Shown piece by piece: positions 45,125 to 55,926 of a stretch of 64,000 nucleotides of DNA. Location: the NCBI GenBank assembly GCA_020740775.1, contig JAHEWK010000006.1, positions 124,001 through 188,000 of the forward strand, given 5' to 3'. This DNA is from Ilyonectria destructans. Its lineage: Eukaryota; Ascomycota; Sordariomycetes; Hypocreales; Nectriaceae. The notes beneath the pieces are model-generated. The model saw only the letters and a program-made list of their open reading frames with translations, was not told where the DNA came from and did not search any database. Position 1 is the stretch's first letter; each line of letters opens with the position of its first letter. Made by a program: the position numbers and the translations under genes.

Positions 45125-46502
45125 TCAGTATTGGGTATTTGTGGTTGAGTTCCCCCTACGGTTTAAGGAATTGATTCTGGATTTACCTGTTAGGGTCAGT
45201 GCTCGGCTCGGTGATGAGGTGGTCTGGCTTCTTACGGACTTCAGAATAAAACTTGTCTCTTCCTCAAAATCTGATTTGTTAACTTTATCTTCTTCGTCCA
45301 CCACGCCTTTATCTCCCTTCCCATCATGGATGCTGTTAAATACTAGATCGGAAAGTGGATCCTCCAGTTCACTAAGATCTACTACATCTCCCTGTCTAGC
45401 GACCTCTTTGGAAATATCTCTAAGCTTATTGCGTATCGGGCTCTAGTAGGAGGAAGTTGGAACAGTCTCTTCCTGCTTGACCTTGACGTGTATCTCCTGT
45501 TTGACCTGATCCCTCTCCACGCTGCCCCTCTCTTCCTTGACCTGCCTCTTGACGCGCTTCTTGCGTCCGAAGGCTGGGTTAGTATCCTCTCGCTTGACCT
45601 TCTGTTTCTTTTCTTCCTTAACTGGCGTCGAGTATTTATCTGCCCTCAGCAGTGTGACCGGCTCCTGCTTATCAACCACATCCGTGGATGTAAGGACGAC
45701 CAGCACCTTTAACTGCTCTACCTGGTTGTTCGAAAAGTGTCCCGATGCGAGCATACCCGACGGCATTGTGTACTTGTCGGTATTGGGAATTTTTGCCAGA
45801 GAAGGTTGAGGCGTAAGAAAGACTCCAGAGATCTTTGTTGGCAGGATCGATTGCACTCAGAAGCGGGCGGAGGTGATCGAATAAAGTCCCAGTGAATGAG
45901 GGCCAAGTCAGCAGATCCGCCGAGGAAAACTTAATCACCATATCCTTCAGAGGCAACACCGTCTCTGGGACCTCCACCGAAAGGCCATTAAAGTACCTTA
46001 TCTCCAAGCTCACAAGCAGAAGACTGATATAAACCCACTGGTAGTTAGTGCGTTACTTCGCAGGCTTTCTGGTGCTGCCCTTAGAGTTCTGAATAGCGCA
46101 ACTGGCCGCTAATGTAACAGTCATAAACTGAGAGTTACTTAATACTTCGGAGGGAGGTATACATGCCTATATATTCACCGCACCAAGGGCAGACACTTTA
46201 TTGGGAAGTAGCTAGGCGCACCCAATACCAATAGATGATATTGGTTTCGGCTTGTCACGTAGCAGCCGACTTACTGGACTGACTGGCTGTGGCGGAGAGT
46301 CCTCTACCTCGACCACCTTATTATATGGGCTGGGAAGTGCCGGAGTTTTTGACCTGGCCCGACGCTGGGATCGAAAGGGGTTGGCCAAGCCGCAACGGCC
46401 GCAATAGCTCGCGTCAACATATATGGTTGTAAAGAGGTTATAGTGCTTCTTTCCGGCCTGGATGCAATAGATATACTCAAGAGGGATATTTGGAGGACCC
46501 AT
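45125..46502 (-). pseudogene. Zinc-ribbon protein with clustered SUMO-acceptor-like motifs, companion of the integrase element
   Basis: One minus-strand frame from 46502 has a Cys-x2-Cys motif (YCGRCGLANPF), acidic and Pro-rich stretches, three stops (46212-46214 and two more before 46060), and then FSSADLLTWPSFTGTLFDHL. A frameshift near 45815 leads to VFLTPQPSLAKIPNTDKYT. The C-terminal part is Lys/Glu-rich with repeated hydrophobic-K-x-E motifs (VKEE, VKRE, VKEE, VKQE, VKQE) and a VVDLSELED stretch like a SUMO-interacting motif. After a TAG at 45443 the frame runs to 45125. The family is not recognised. It lies tail-to-tail with the integrase pseudogene, about 100 bp apart. Confidence 0.55.
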
Positions 46503-47364
46503 CTCGCTTGAATAAAGAGGGCAAAGCTACAAATAGAAAAGAAGAAAAACAGACTCCTGTTAGAGATGACCATTTAATATACACGACGCTTTAATATACA
46601 CCGAACAAAACAAGATTGCCCTTTACCATGGCTGGTGAAGAGCGCTAGGCTCAGTTGAGCAGGAGGTTTCTGCGCTAGTCCGCTGCTGACCAGACGCTGG
46701 ATTACTGCGGCAACCCTCTGGTCTCACGACGCTGCTCCTCTTCCTGAGATAATCGCACACAGGAGATGGCTGTGGCCAGGACGGAGAATTGAGACTTTGG
46801 ACCTCAAGTCTCAGCTCGGGATCATATAGCGAAAAACTTCAGACTCTCGAGATCGTTGGCATTTATGTATTTGTATTCTCTGTCTGTAGGGCGTTGGTTG
46901 GCATTTAAAGTTCCCAGCGCCATCCAGGGTAGGGGCTGGGCGACTCGGCTTTCTTTATGTTTGGTACAGTCGCTGTCTTCGATCAAAACAATGGCAAATT
47001 ATAGTTGTTTGGTGAATCCGCTTAGAAAATATCAATTCATTTTGTCAGGACCAAGTTCCAGATATTGCGTTGTGCGACCAATAGGATAGCAAGTGATTTG
47101 CGAGCTGGATACCTATTTGCGCTACGAGCTGATGCTGCGGGCTGGCAGTTGGATTTGACAGAAGATCACCGCGCGGGCCCGCTGCTAGTCCGCAGTACAT
47201 ATCTCATGCTGACCCGAAGTACTCGGATGACTAAGGGGCAGAACGCCTAAACCCAAAAGGAAGTGACAGGGAGTTTTGCAATAATGTCCCCTATCGTCCT
47301 CCGTAGATGAGGGTGGCGATCACGTGACGTCAGCAAAAGAGATGTGCGGGGTCGCGAACTCGTT
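46503..47364. other. Intergenic
   Basis: A frame from ATG 46628 reads as protein-like text with several stops but matches nothing I know. No RNA gene or repeat is recognised. Confidence 0.4.
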
Positions 47365-47927
47365 TTAACTCATCGCCCATCTGCTTCTTAGTACCTCCAA
47401 TTGTTGACTCAACTCTCGGGTCGTATGTTGCTGCTCCTCCGCTGCTTCCTTCAAATCACGAATTACCTCTTGCTGATTGCTGATGCTCCCGTTCTGCTCC
47501 TTAATTGCTACCCTCAGTTCTTGGAACTCAGCGCGATACTCGCACAATAAATCCAAGACTTTTGGAGCATCGCCCTTCCCTCGTTGTTGTTGCTATTGTT
47601 TCCCTTCCTTGGGTCGGTCGCACAATCGACCTCCCGTTCAATCGTTGTCGCTCTCGTTATCGCTCTCGTGGCATATCGGCTGCTTTTGTTCGGTTCTTTC
47701 ACGGTATCCTCGAGCTTTCGCTTCATGGCTCGACGCCTCGTTGGCGTCGGCAAGCGGCCGCTTGGCCCCACCAAGGCCTCAGCGCTCGTCGGTGGGATCA
47801 TGGTAAAGGCTAGCCCACCACCACACAGCTCTTCCGATTGAGGAAATAATAAATATTTGATTGATTGATTGATTCCCGTTCCAGGACCCATACACTTCTG
47901 AACAGTTATATATGCGTTCCTCGACAA
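47365..47927 (-). pseudogene. LINE ORF1-like fragment (coiled coil)
   Basis: Two minus-strand frames join across a frameshift near 47555. The first starts MIPPTSAEALVGPSG (ATG about 47801) with a basic segment. The second is a heptad-rich coiled coil (EYRAEFQELRVAIKEQNGSI; EVIRDLKEAAEEQ). This layout fits ORF1 of Tad-like LINEs. A GATT/AATC microsatellite (about 47861-47876) lies upstream of its start. Confidence 0.5.
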
Positions 47928-47949
47928 TGACGAAGAGTCCTAGACGACG

Positions 47950-48838
47950 CCCGCGCGGCGCCCAGCGAACCCCATCCAGATCGCTCAGGGCAATGTAGGC
48001 AAGAACTCACCAAAACAGACTGCCTTCCTGCAGCTCTGCTGGGCAAAGCAGATAGACGTCATCGTGGTGCTGGAGCCATGGATGAGCTCACCCTGCATAC
48101 GACACGTCCATTCCGGTGGATAGCTGGGAGCAGGGTGGCGATTAATTCAATCCACTTACACCAACGGTGGACAAAAGATCAATATGTGAACCGTGCAAGC
48201 ATGCACGTGCCATAACACAGACCTTGCCACCTCTGACTCAACTCAACCGACGCCCCAGATTGAATTGATCGCCACCCTGGCTGGGAGGACCGCAGCACAC
48301 TACCTCGTGTGGCGACGTACGTACAAAAAAGTAAGACACCTAGACACAACAACGACGCCCCTGGGACTCGAGAGATTTCTGGATAACGGTGAACGTCTAC
48401 AACCTGGTCAATGTCTACCGAGCGCCGCATGAGCCAACAAGCCATACAAGAGGGCTGCTACTCAACCTAACAACCCTACCAAACTGTATCATCGGCGGCA
48501 ACATCAACGCCTGGCATATACTATGGGAACCAAATATCTGCCACAGCCATAACGCCGGTTGCAACATTGCGAGAGGGCAGCAACATACTCACTGGCATAC
48601 ATCGGAGAGGCAGGGAAACCCTACCCACTCTGCTGGCCACATACTCGATCTGACCTTCTCGAACATCCCCTTTGCCACTGCCGAAGTAGATAACGCCCTC
48701 CATATTGGGGCAGACCCATTCCAACCCCACTATCATCTATCACATCTCACATCGTCTCATACAAAAAGGACGAGGGGCTTCAAGAGACAGAAAGTGCCAA
48801 ACGAACCCAAATCTCTAAGACAAAGTGCCATATAAGTC
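47950..48838 (+). pseudogene. LINE AP-endonuclease fragment
   Basis: Plus-strand pieces in different frames give the endonuclease domain of a Tad-like LINE ORF2: IQIAQGNVGKNSPKQTAFLQ and VIVVLEPW (48005-48100), then VNVYRAPHEP, IIGGNINAWHILWEP and GHILDLTFSNIPFA up to 48838. Frameshifts and stops separate them, and the reverse transcriptase is missing. Confidence 0.72.
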
Positions 48839-49326
48839 TATTTGCTATAGGAGAAGTAGGGTTGTTGGTTCCTATCGGTGTTGTTGAACCCTAATTTGCA
48901 TCCCCTCCCCCATTTTGCCGTTTCTCTGCTGTTAAAGATGTTAAAGATGTCCTTTATGACAAGGGTCAAGGAGCCTTGTTTTTGCCAGGCACCGGCAGTC
49001 CTGGATAAAGCTGCTAAGCCACTGATCGGCGGCGCAGGTTGGCAGGAAGGTGAGCCAGGGAAGCTCCCAGAAGGCAGTGCCGGGCTGCCTACTCAATGGA
49101 CCGTGGACTGTTGGTATACAGGCTGATACGTATTCCACGGTTCATAAGGCAGGTATGGTTCACTGACGGAGGCCTGACCGTACGGATGTTGGTGCAGCAG
49201 AAGAGTGTAACCAGCGTCTGTGGACTGTGGTTAGCGTCTCAGAATTGCGCTGCAACTACACCAAGCCATTGGGAGAGTGAATTGGGGAAATGCCTACCAG
49301 AGTCGTCGACGTCGTCGTAGTCCATC
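48839..49326. other. 3' flank of the bZIP gene, with possible lost C-terminus
   Basis: On the minus strand a Pro/Tyr/Gln-rich frame (GYTLLLHQHPYGQASVSEPY, about 49239-49104) resembles the tail of fungal bZIP proteins but is not in frame with the gene next to it. The rest is unassigned. Confidence 0.4.
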
Positions 49327-50117
49327 TTATTGGGGACGCTCCTTGCCTCCATCATAGGTGCAGGATAGGGATGTCGGCCTGTGGGCCGTGCTCGTCTGTG
49401 CTGGCGGTGGAGGCTGGGCTCCAAACATTGGATCGGACGGAAACCGGCACAGTGGGGGCCTAGGTCTCTGAGTTGTCGGGGAGGGAACATATGAGGGGTC
49501 CAACTCCGCCCATGGCGCCGTAGCCCCCCCGCGCAGGAAAGGGGTCGATCGATGGCTCGGGACCGCGCCGTTCACAGAACTGAGGTTATTGTCGCACACT
49601 GGGAAGGTTATGTCAGCATCGCTGAGGATGGTAGGCTGGACGGCTGAGGCATCGTTCCCTGAGCTGGAGTATGAGTGCCCAAATGACTGCCTCATGGTCT
49701 CCTCGAGACGGAACATCTCCTCTTCCAAGTCCCTGTTCTTCTGGAGGAGCTCCTGAACTGTCCAACCATGGCTGATCTTGCTCTTGAGCTCGGCAATCTC
49801 TCGCTCGAGTCTCTCAATGTGTTTCTTTGTCCTGGCCCGGATGGCTCTTTGGGCCTCCCTGTCGCTTGCCCTCTTGCGCCCCAGTTGCGAGGGCGTCAAG
49901 GTCGAGACGCTTCTTGTGCCTGTGGCGGCTTAGGTTAGTCGCTTCAGGTCCATCATGATGAGGGGAGACAGAGAGCCAGAACGCCCGCGAAGAGGACCGC
50001 GTAATCTCGGCCCCAGCTTCTAGAAGCTTGCGTACCCTTCCTCTTGGTGACGCCTTCGTTGGTGGGGCCGGCGGCGGGAACAGCACCGCTGGACTCTGCT
50101 GGGGGCGGTCGCGTCAT
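49327..50117 (-). CDS. bZIP transcription factor, two exons, probably frameshifted at the C-terminus
   Basis: Exon 1 is 50117-50036 and exon 2 is 49919-49327, with a 116-nt intron (donor GTACGC, branch GACTAACC, acceptor CACAG), giving 224 residues. The basic region and zipper start at about residue 38 (GRKRASDREAQRAIRARTKK; HIERLEREIAELKSKISHGW), of the fungal NDREAQRAIRAR-type class. This class usually continues with a Met-Asp-Tyr-rich segment and a DUF3425-like C-terminus. Here such a segment (MMEARSVPNKMDYDDVDDSG) exists, but one base out of frame near 49340-49300. It would act in the nucleus as a dimeric DNA-binding protein. The DNA-binding part is intact; the truncation is probably recent. 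Confidence 0.75.
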
Positions 50118-51949
50118 GGTGGTTTGGTTGGCCGTGGGATGACTTCGATTGGGATGGATAGAGAGGAAAGGAGAGGAGAGGGTGAGGTTTGTTGCTGTCG
50201 CTGAGATTCTCGGCCTCCTTAAGAATGGCACTTGGTGAGGTGCGCCTTAGGAGACGTCTAGCGAATTGCGCTATCAAAACGATAAATGAGCTGCGCCCGT
50301 TGCGAAACCGCCGCGCAACTGGGCCGAGCCCCAATGACAAACATCCCGTACGAGGACGCTCAATGAGGGAGGCCCCGCTCCGCCAAAACCCCAGTGTCAC
50401 GAAATGCCTTGGAGGACGCGCAGGAGGGAAGGCCCCGCTGGTCAAAACACCCTGACACCAAAACGCATTGAGGAACAAAGGGCTCTTTGTTCGTTCGTTC
50501 CTTCATCCCTATTCGGTTGTAGCTGCTGACTCGGCAGCTATGACGATAATGATGATGTACCACGGCCGGGGCATTAAGCTTAGGTATACGGTAGCTACCG
50601 TTTAATTTCACACATGCCATATCCCCATCTTCAGTCGTGCCGTTTACTCCTTTCTCGGGGAGTTCTCGTGAGGTTAGTAACAAGTGTTCTATGAAGGCAA
50701 TTTCTCTAGGTGTTCAGCTTCCTATCTTCAGCCGCTGAAGTGAAACCTGCTGTCGTGGCACGAAGGGGCTTTGGGGGTTAGTCGGGAGCGAAAGAACAAG
50801 GGGTGTGGAGGACGTGGTTGGAGCCAAAGGACCCTCTTGAAACATCCGCGGGCGTGCAACATTTGTGCAGTAGTAACGCTCCGTGGCGTTCAGGGAGATT
50901 GTCGATAGTGGTGGTTTCGAATCAGGCTCGGTTTGTTACGGAATCGACGTTCTAGGTCATGAATTGAGTGGACAGGAGACGAGGAGGGTGGCGGGCAACG
51001 GTGCGGTGGCTATGCTGGAGTTGATCGTGTAGCTGCGGTTGGAGGTTGTGGAGTTCTTGGTGGCTGTGACTTCCCCGAGATGGAGATCGGGCAGCCATGG
51101 CTGCGTCTGTGGGCCGCGCGGGCGAGTGCGGTCGAATGGAGGGATGGTTGTGTTTGTGGTTGGAAGAAGACAGGGGAGGGGGAGGGATGGAGGTAGCTGC
51201 TTTTGGCCGGGGAATTTCTTGGGACGGGCTTTAGCGACACAGAGAGAGGGGCCATCGGCAGCGCCGAACGGAAAGCTCCGTCCTTTGAGTCGCCCTACTT
51301 CTCGCCCGTCCTCTTCCTCCAACACAAGCTCCTCACAACCCTAGCAGGCAACTAGTTCCTTCTACATACATTGGCCCCAGAGTTGGTCATTGACAATTCT
51401 CAACGACTAGCACGGGTCCTCAAGTAGAACGATGTGAAGCATTCCTCGGCCCGTCTATTGGGCGGCCAGTTGAAAGCACGAGGAACCAACTTGCGGGCTC
51501 TAAGATGACAATGCGAGCAGATCAAACCCATGTGAAGGAGTGCTCAGGTGGCCGCTCAGGATGCCAACAGGCATTCTCCCGAGTCAGGAGCCACTGCAGC
51601 CTCGCTTCTGACCGTAGCGCCGGCGCTGGCTTCACATGGCACCCTGTAGTAGGCACAGGCACTGCTGTGGTGATCAGAAGATCTTCCAGGTACAGACGGG
51701 GGTGGGGGACGTTCCAACCCCCTGAGAAAGAGAGCCTAGCTTAAGGACGCGCAAGTCTGACGGTCAGTGTCGATCCCTCGGGCTGAGAGGTCGCTTCAAA
51801 TAAGGTTTTGAGTTTCCACGCCCCCGGCCAACCCCAGACACGGCATTGGAGACGCTTGCTATTTAGAACCCCCACTATCTATATATCCTGCACTAAGTAC
51901 CACTTATAACTATCTAGAGCTATAAGAAGCTTATTATTATTGTTAAGAC
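50118..51949. other. Upstream region of the bZIP gene
   Basis: No gene is recognised; open frames on both strands are low-complexity and mutually overlapping. It probably holds the bZIP promoter and a long 5' leader, as fungal regulators often have. Confidence 0.45.
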
Positions 51950-52531
51950 CCTATAAACCACACTTAACTGCCTCCAACTGCCGATCAGACACCTTAGTAC
52001 AAATCTTGCGGATATAAGATAGATAACCCACAGCAGCCGCTATCTCAACCTGCAACTTAACTATACAGCTAGAAATTTCAAGAAGTACATCACTGGCCTC
52101 CTCCTCGTCGGATTTCAGCTTCCACTCCTGGGATAAGAGTTTATTGACTATAAGAGACCAATTAGTATAAACACCCCAATCAAAAATACCAGGAAAACCC
52201 ACAAGAAGACGCCACATGCGTACTATCGCAACTGCACCCCCAGCGCATATATTCGCTACAACAAGCCGACATATCGGCTATAATACACTTCTTTCCGTTC
52301 CGAAAATAAAAAGTACACAGCATATCTGCAGAAAAACCGTCAAATTCAATATTCAGCACTAAAGAAAGCTTTTCTTCAGTCTTACGGGAAAATCATTTAA
52401 CTATCCGACCAGATATTACATCAGTATTTACAATAGGAATATTTACGGAAGAAGGTTGCACACCAACAGGAAAAATAGACAGAGCTGCCTTATATAGCCT
52501 TAAGGATAAAGCCAACAGAGGGGAGACATTA
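51950..52531. repeat. 3' internal end of a gypsy-like element with antisense open frame
   Basis: It aligns with 8150-8716, the segment before the 3' LTR of the full gypsy element, including the terminal AGAGGGGAGACATTAT purine tract. On the minus strand 52217-51951 is open for 88 codons (WKLKSDEEEASDVLLEISSC). Further upstream on that strand a Cys-containing stretch is broken. Less RIP-damaged than the other copy. Confidence 0.6.
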
Positions 52532-52962
52532 TATCACAGCCTGGGACCAAATATATAGTTATATGCCCGGTCAGCAGGCGTAACGCACCTACCCCACTAT
52601 TTTCGCCCTATTAAGTAAGGAGTATGCCTCCCCCAGAATCGTCACGATCCATAGATCGTCGCGATCCAAGGATCGCTACAATCCCACGCGCCTTACAATC
52701 CAGCTTAAATCAACTAGTATATTAATTCGAGGGCCTGGCTGTCACTAGGACACCAGCCCCTCAGCTATCAATACAACTTAGTTACCTAGCTCACTGCACC
52801 AGCTATATATTACCAGATGTAACACCCTCACTCTGCTGTATTACTCCATTTGCAGTAACCACACTACGACTTACACACAACGTCCTGATCCCTACTAGAA
52901 CCTGAACCCTACAATCCGCGCCTACCCTGTACCGACAGTCCAGAATAAGCACGGCCGTCACA
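52532..52962 (+). repeat. LTR related to the solo LTR at 30721
   Basis: The left end TATCACAGCC is a RIP form of TGTCACGGCC; the right end is GGCCGTCACA. The second half (from CAGCTATCAATACAACTTAG to the end) is near-identical to 30951-31146, while the first half has diverged. A clean 5-bp duplication is not evident (CATTA versus ATTAA), as expected if only the 3' end of an element is retained. Confidence 0.8.
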
Positions 52963-53140
52963 ATTAACTTATAGTATTCCAGTAGGTATTGCTAAATTAT
53001 CTATAAATATAGAGATATTCTAAGGGTTCTAATACTGGCTTTAATTGCAGTTATACATCTTAATATCTTAAGACTGTTATTTAATACAGAAAGAGGGTAT
53101 ATTTCAAAAGGAGGAATCCTACTTCTTATACTGTATCTAT

Positions 53141-53331
53141 TTAAGTTATTTACTTATATATAACTATACATATTAAGGTTATTTACTTATATTGACTGTA
53201 TATATTAAGATTATCTACCTATAGATAATAGCTATAAAGTTATTTACTTTCTGACGACTATATATATTAAAGTTATTCACTTCTATACAACTGCACACAT
53301 TAAAGTCACCTACTTACAGATAACAGCTATA
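53141..53331. repeat. Minisatellite, about six 32-bp units
   Basis: Units starting TTAAG-TTATTTACTT begin at 53141, 53173, 53205, 53237, 53267 and 53300, of 30-33 bp each. They have diverged chiefly by transitions. No coding potential. Confidence 0.75.
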
Positions 53332-53776
53332 ATATTATAACCAAATTATATATTATTTACAGCCTTCCGCAGAGTGGTATATTACCTCCAGGTCAAATAT
53401 AATACCTCAAATAGCTGAATATGCACCAAATTATCATCTTCATTCAATAGCATCAATAAATGCCCCGTAGGTATGCATAAAAGAGATATCCCTCGAAGTC
53501 ACTGTATAACTGATCTTTATTGCACGCCTAGGCGTGCCAGTACTGTTCGCCCGTAGGCTGCCCCTTGTTAGTCAGCTTATATAACTCTGTTACAAGCCCA
53601 GATTGTCTGAAATATCTGATTGGGTAGATATCTGTTTTTAATTGCATTAGGTCCCCGCTCTGAGTTCCTGTACAACCTTTATGCTGAAGTAGCTAGAAGG
53701 ATATTGCTATAGCAATTACACGCCCAGTTATCCAAAATACACACCGTAACAGTATTTAACTAAAGGGTTAGCATGT

Positions 53777-54012
53777 TGTTAGATTGACCCTCGGGTGACA
53801 ACACAAGGGCCGGATAGGCACAATCCTCTGATATATCAATATCCTGATCACAGTCATAGGTGGCGAAATTGATATCATAGGCGGCGAAAAGCCCCCATAG
53901 AAAAGAGGGGGCTGGAGGCTCTGGGGATCATAAAGGAGAATTATCATCAATTAATACAATCATCGTCAAAAACACTATTGCTCTGATTGAATTGGCCGTG
54001 ACGAATCCATCA
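53777..54012 (+). repeat. Solo LTR, 236 bp, TSD CATGT
   Basis: It starts TGTTAGATTGACCCTCGGG and ends GAATCCATCA; it is homologous to 22576-22812 (shared GGATAGGCACAA and CTGATATATCAATATCCTG). CATGT occurs at 53772-53776 and 54013-54017. Directly after it another LTR-like start, TGTTGGATTGAGACCTCG, begins at 54018. Confidence 0.8.
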
Positions 54013-54017
54013 CATGT

Positions 54018-55100
54018 TGTTGGATTGAGACCTCGTGTGGCGGCATAATATGCCTTTCTATGCTATGTGGAATCAACTAGAAGTTGCTTGCTAAGCCAGT
54101 GGCAATAGGTGGCAACTGTCATTTTGGGTGGCGATATTCCTATCCCTTTGAGTATAAACAGGGCCTCTATGACCCTCAATTTATGAAAGGACAACCTTCT
54201 GAATTTATATCATTTTGATGGATCACTTCTGCTATCGCATATAGCAAATTGCGTATCCAACACATGTTTATCATGGCTGCAAAGTACATTACTGCATACA
54301 CATCGCCGCGCTTGGCGCTTTTCCTACCGGATGATTGGGAAAATGCTCTTCACTGCGCCATGACATTTCTCAGTCGATGGCAGCAACATCCCAGCCTAAG
54401 GCTCGACTATATTATCCTTCTTGATATAATGGCAAGGAACGGCTTATCTACGGAAAACCTGTGAAGATCTGTAGAACTGCATCATTTAACCCAGAGCTAG
54501 CATCGACTCAGATATTGACACCGCGTCTTTCTTAAATTTATTTACAACTAGTTATAGACTTCGCTATAGTTTTCGCTAAACTTACCTGAGGTCGTAGAGT
54601 TAATGTCAGCATTTAAAAAGAGCATGTAAATTAGTTAACTTAACTGATCTGTAACAAGCTCACATACAGCTATCCTGCGATCGATGAGGATAAGTGACTC
54701 TAATGTATATTTTTAGATATACTTCAAATACTACTGCTGAGCGAGGGCTGAGGATACCTGAGCTTAAGCTGAGATGGGCCGAGTTAGGGCTGAGGTGTGG
54801 GACCTCCTTGTCTTCCCTTCAACAGTCGACACATGCTGTAGAAAGACCTTTTGTTCATATGTAAATAGGTATCGGATGCACCAAACCCGCGCGGAGAGGA
54901 AGTTTAAAGTGTATGGAAATTGGGTCCAAGAGATAACGAGGTAGCCTAGTTGAAAACGGCGAAGCCCATGCCTGAGACCTACATCATGGACCCGCCTTTC
55001 CGGAACGGAACAACGGGCCACCGATGGATCACTCCGGTATCCACCTGGATCACCAGTAATCCAGTCTGCCCTACCAGTGATCGGAGGAAACACCTTTAGT
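54018..55100. other. Intergenic, mixed repeat debris
   Basis: The first 30 bases resemble an LTR start. A short plus-strand frame (ATG 54264 to 54464, LFLPDDWENALHCAMTFLSR) looks protein-like but is unidentified. From about 54950 a diverged LTR begins to be traceable. Confidence 0.35.
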
Positions 55101-55446
55101 ATATAGTCAACTGAGAAGTGCACATCTAGTATGGGCAGCTCCTCAGTGTTGAGACTGTATGACTAAGGTGGTCCGATCTGCTGGTGGCTGGGATGTGGAT
55201 ACTATGTAGTGAGCTGTGCTCCTCACCCAGAGAAGTAACTTACACCTTTGAATATTACCTGTAACCTTTTCGTTTCATCACTCAGCTATCAACACAACTT
55301 GATTACATTAAGTATCATTTGCTCTACCATTATCAGACGTAACTGACTTGTTCCATCTTGACGTGCCTGATTCATTGCCGACATAAAACCAATCAGGATC
55401 AGCCTACCCTAGACTCACGAGTATAGTGTAGTGTACCGATCGTCAC
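55101..55446 (+). repeat. Gypsy LTR fragment, little RIP, split by a nested solo LTR
   Basis: 55101-55146 plus 55281-55446 align with the second half of the LTR at 981-1365. They preserve CA/TG where that copy has TA (for example GTGCACATCTAG against GTATATATCTAG), ending CGTCACA. The first half of the LTR is diverged or lost. Confidence 0.8.
55147..55280 (+). repeat. Nested 134-bp solo LTR, TSD CTCAG
   Basis: It starts TGTTGAGACTG and ends GTTTCATCA. The host LTR's CTCAG is duplicated at 55142-55146 and 55281-55285. Removing the insert restores the LTR sequence GCAGCTCCTCAGCTATCAA, as in the other copies. Confidence 0.85.
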
Positions 55447-55926
55447 AATACCCAAACATTCCAAGTCCACTACGCCTATTCCCCGTCTCGCAACTCGATC
55501 CTTGCCCGCAGCAGTTGTTAGTCCAGACATACATCATGGTGCTTTAAGAGATCGACCGTGACATTTAAGCGTGATGCTAGGGACCTGCCCCTCAAAGGCC
55601 TTGTTATATAGCATCCTGCTGTGTGTCGTCTCATCGACCCCGTGCCACAGCGTAACAGTGTCAGCTTCTGCGAAGGCAGCCTTGCAGATCTGGTCCAGGC
55701 CGCGCGCCTCGTGCTAAATCCTGGGAGCCGTCTACATCAGTACAGGCACCGGAAAAGTGCGAAGGGAGGACAATCACATCATAGTATCAAAGTGAAGATA
55801 ATGGATCGTTCTAAAAGTCGCCGATTGCTTTTTATTCTTCCCCAAATATTCAGATCACGAACTGCCGTCGTGTTTCTAGATTCCTCCAGGATACATGTGT
55901 ACGATCCATCGAGCCAACCCTGCCTC
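55447..55926. other. 3' flank of the aldehyde dehydrogenase gene
   Basis: No gene is recognised. It contains the presumed terminator of the minus-strand dehydrogenase gene, directly next to the gypsy LTR. Confidence 0.4.

Noticed and set aside
47477..47841. Hydrophobic plus-strand frames that look like membrane segments
   Set aside because: They are the antisense of the coiled-coil LINE ORF1 fragment, where Glu/Lys-rich sequence reads as Leu/Phe-rich on the other strand.
54764..55123. 119-codon minus-strand frame
   Set aside because: It spans the border of an LTR remnant and has no recognisable family; composition is not convincingly coding.
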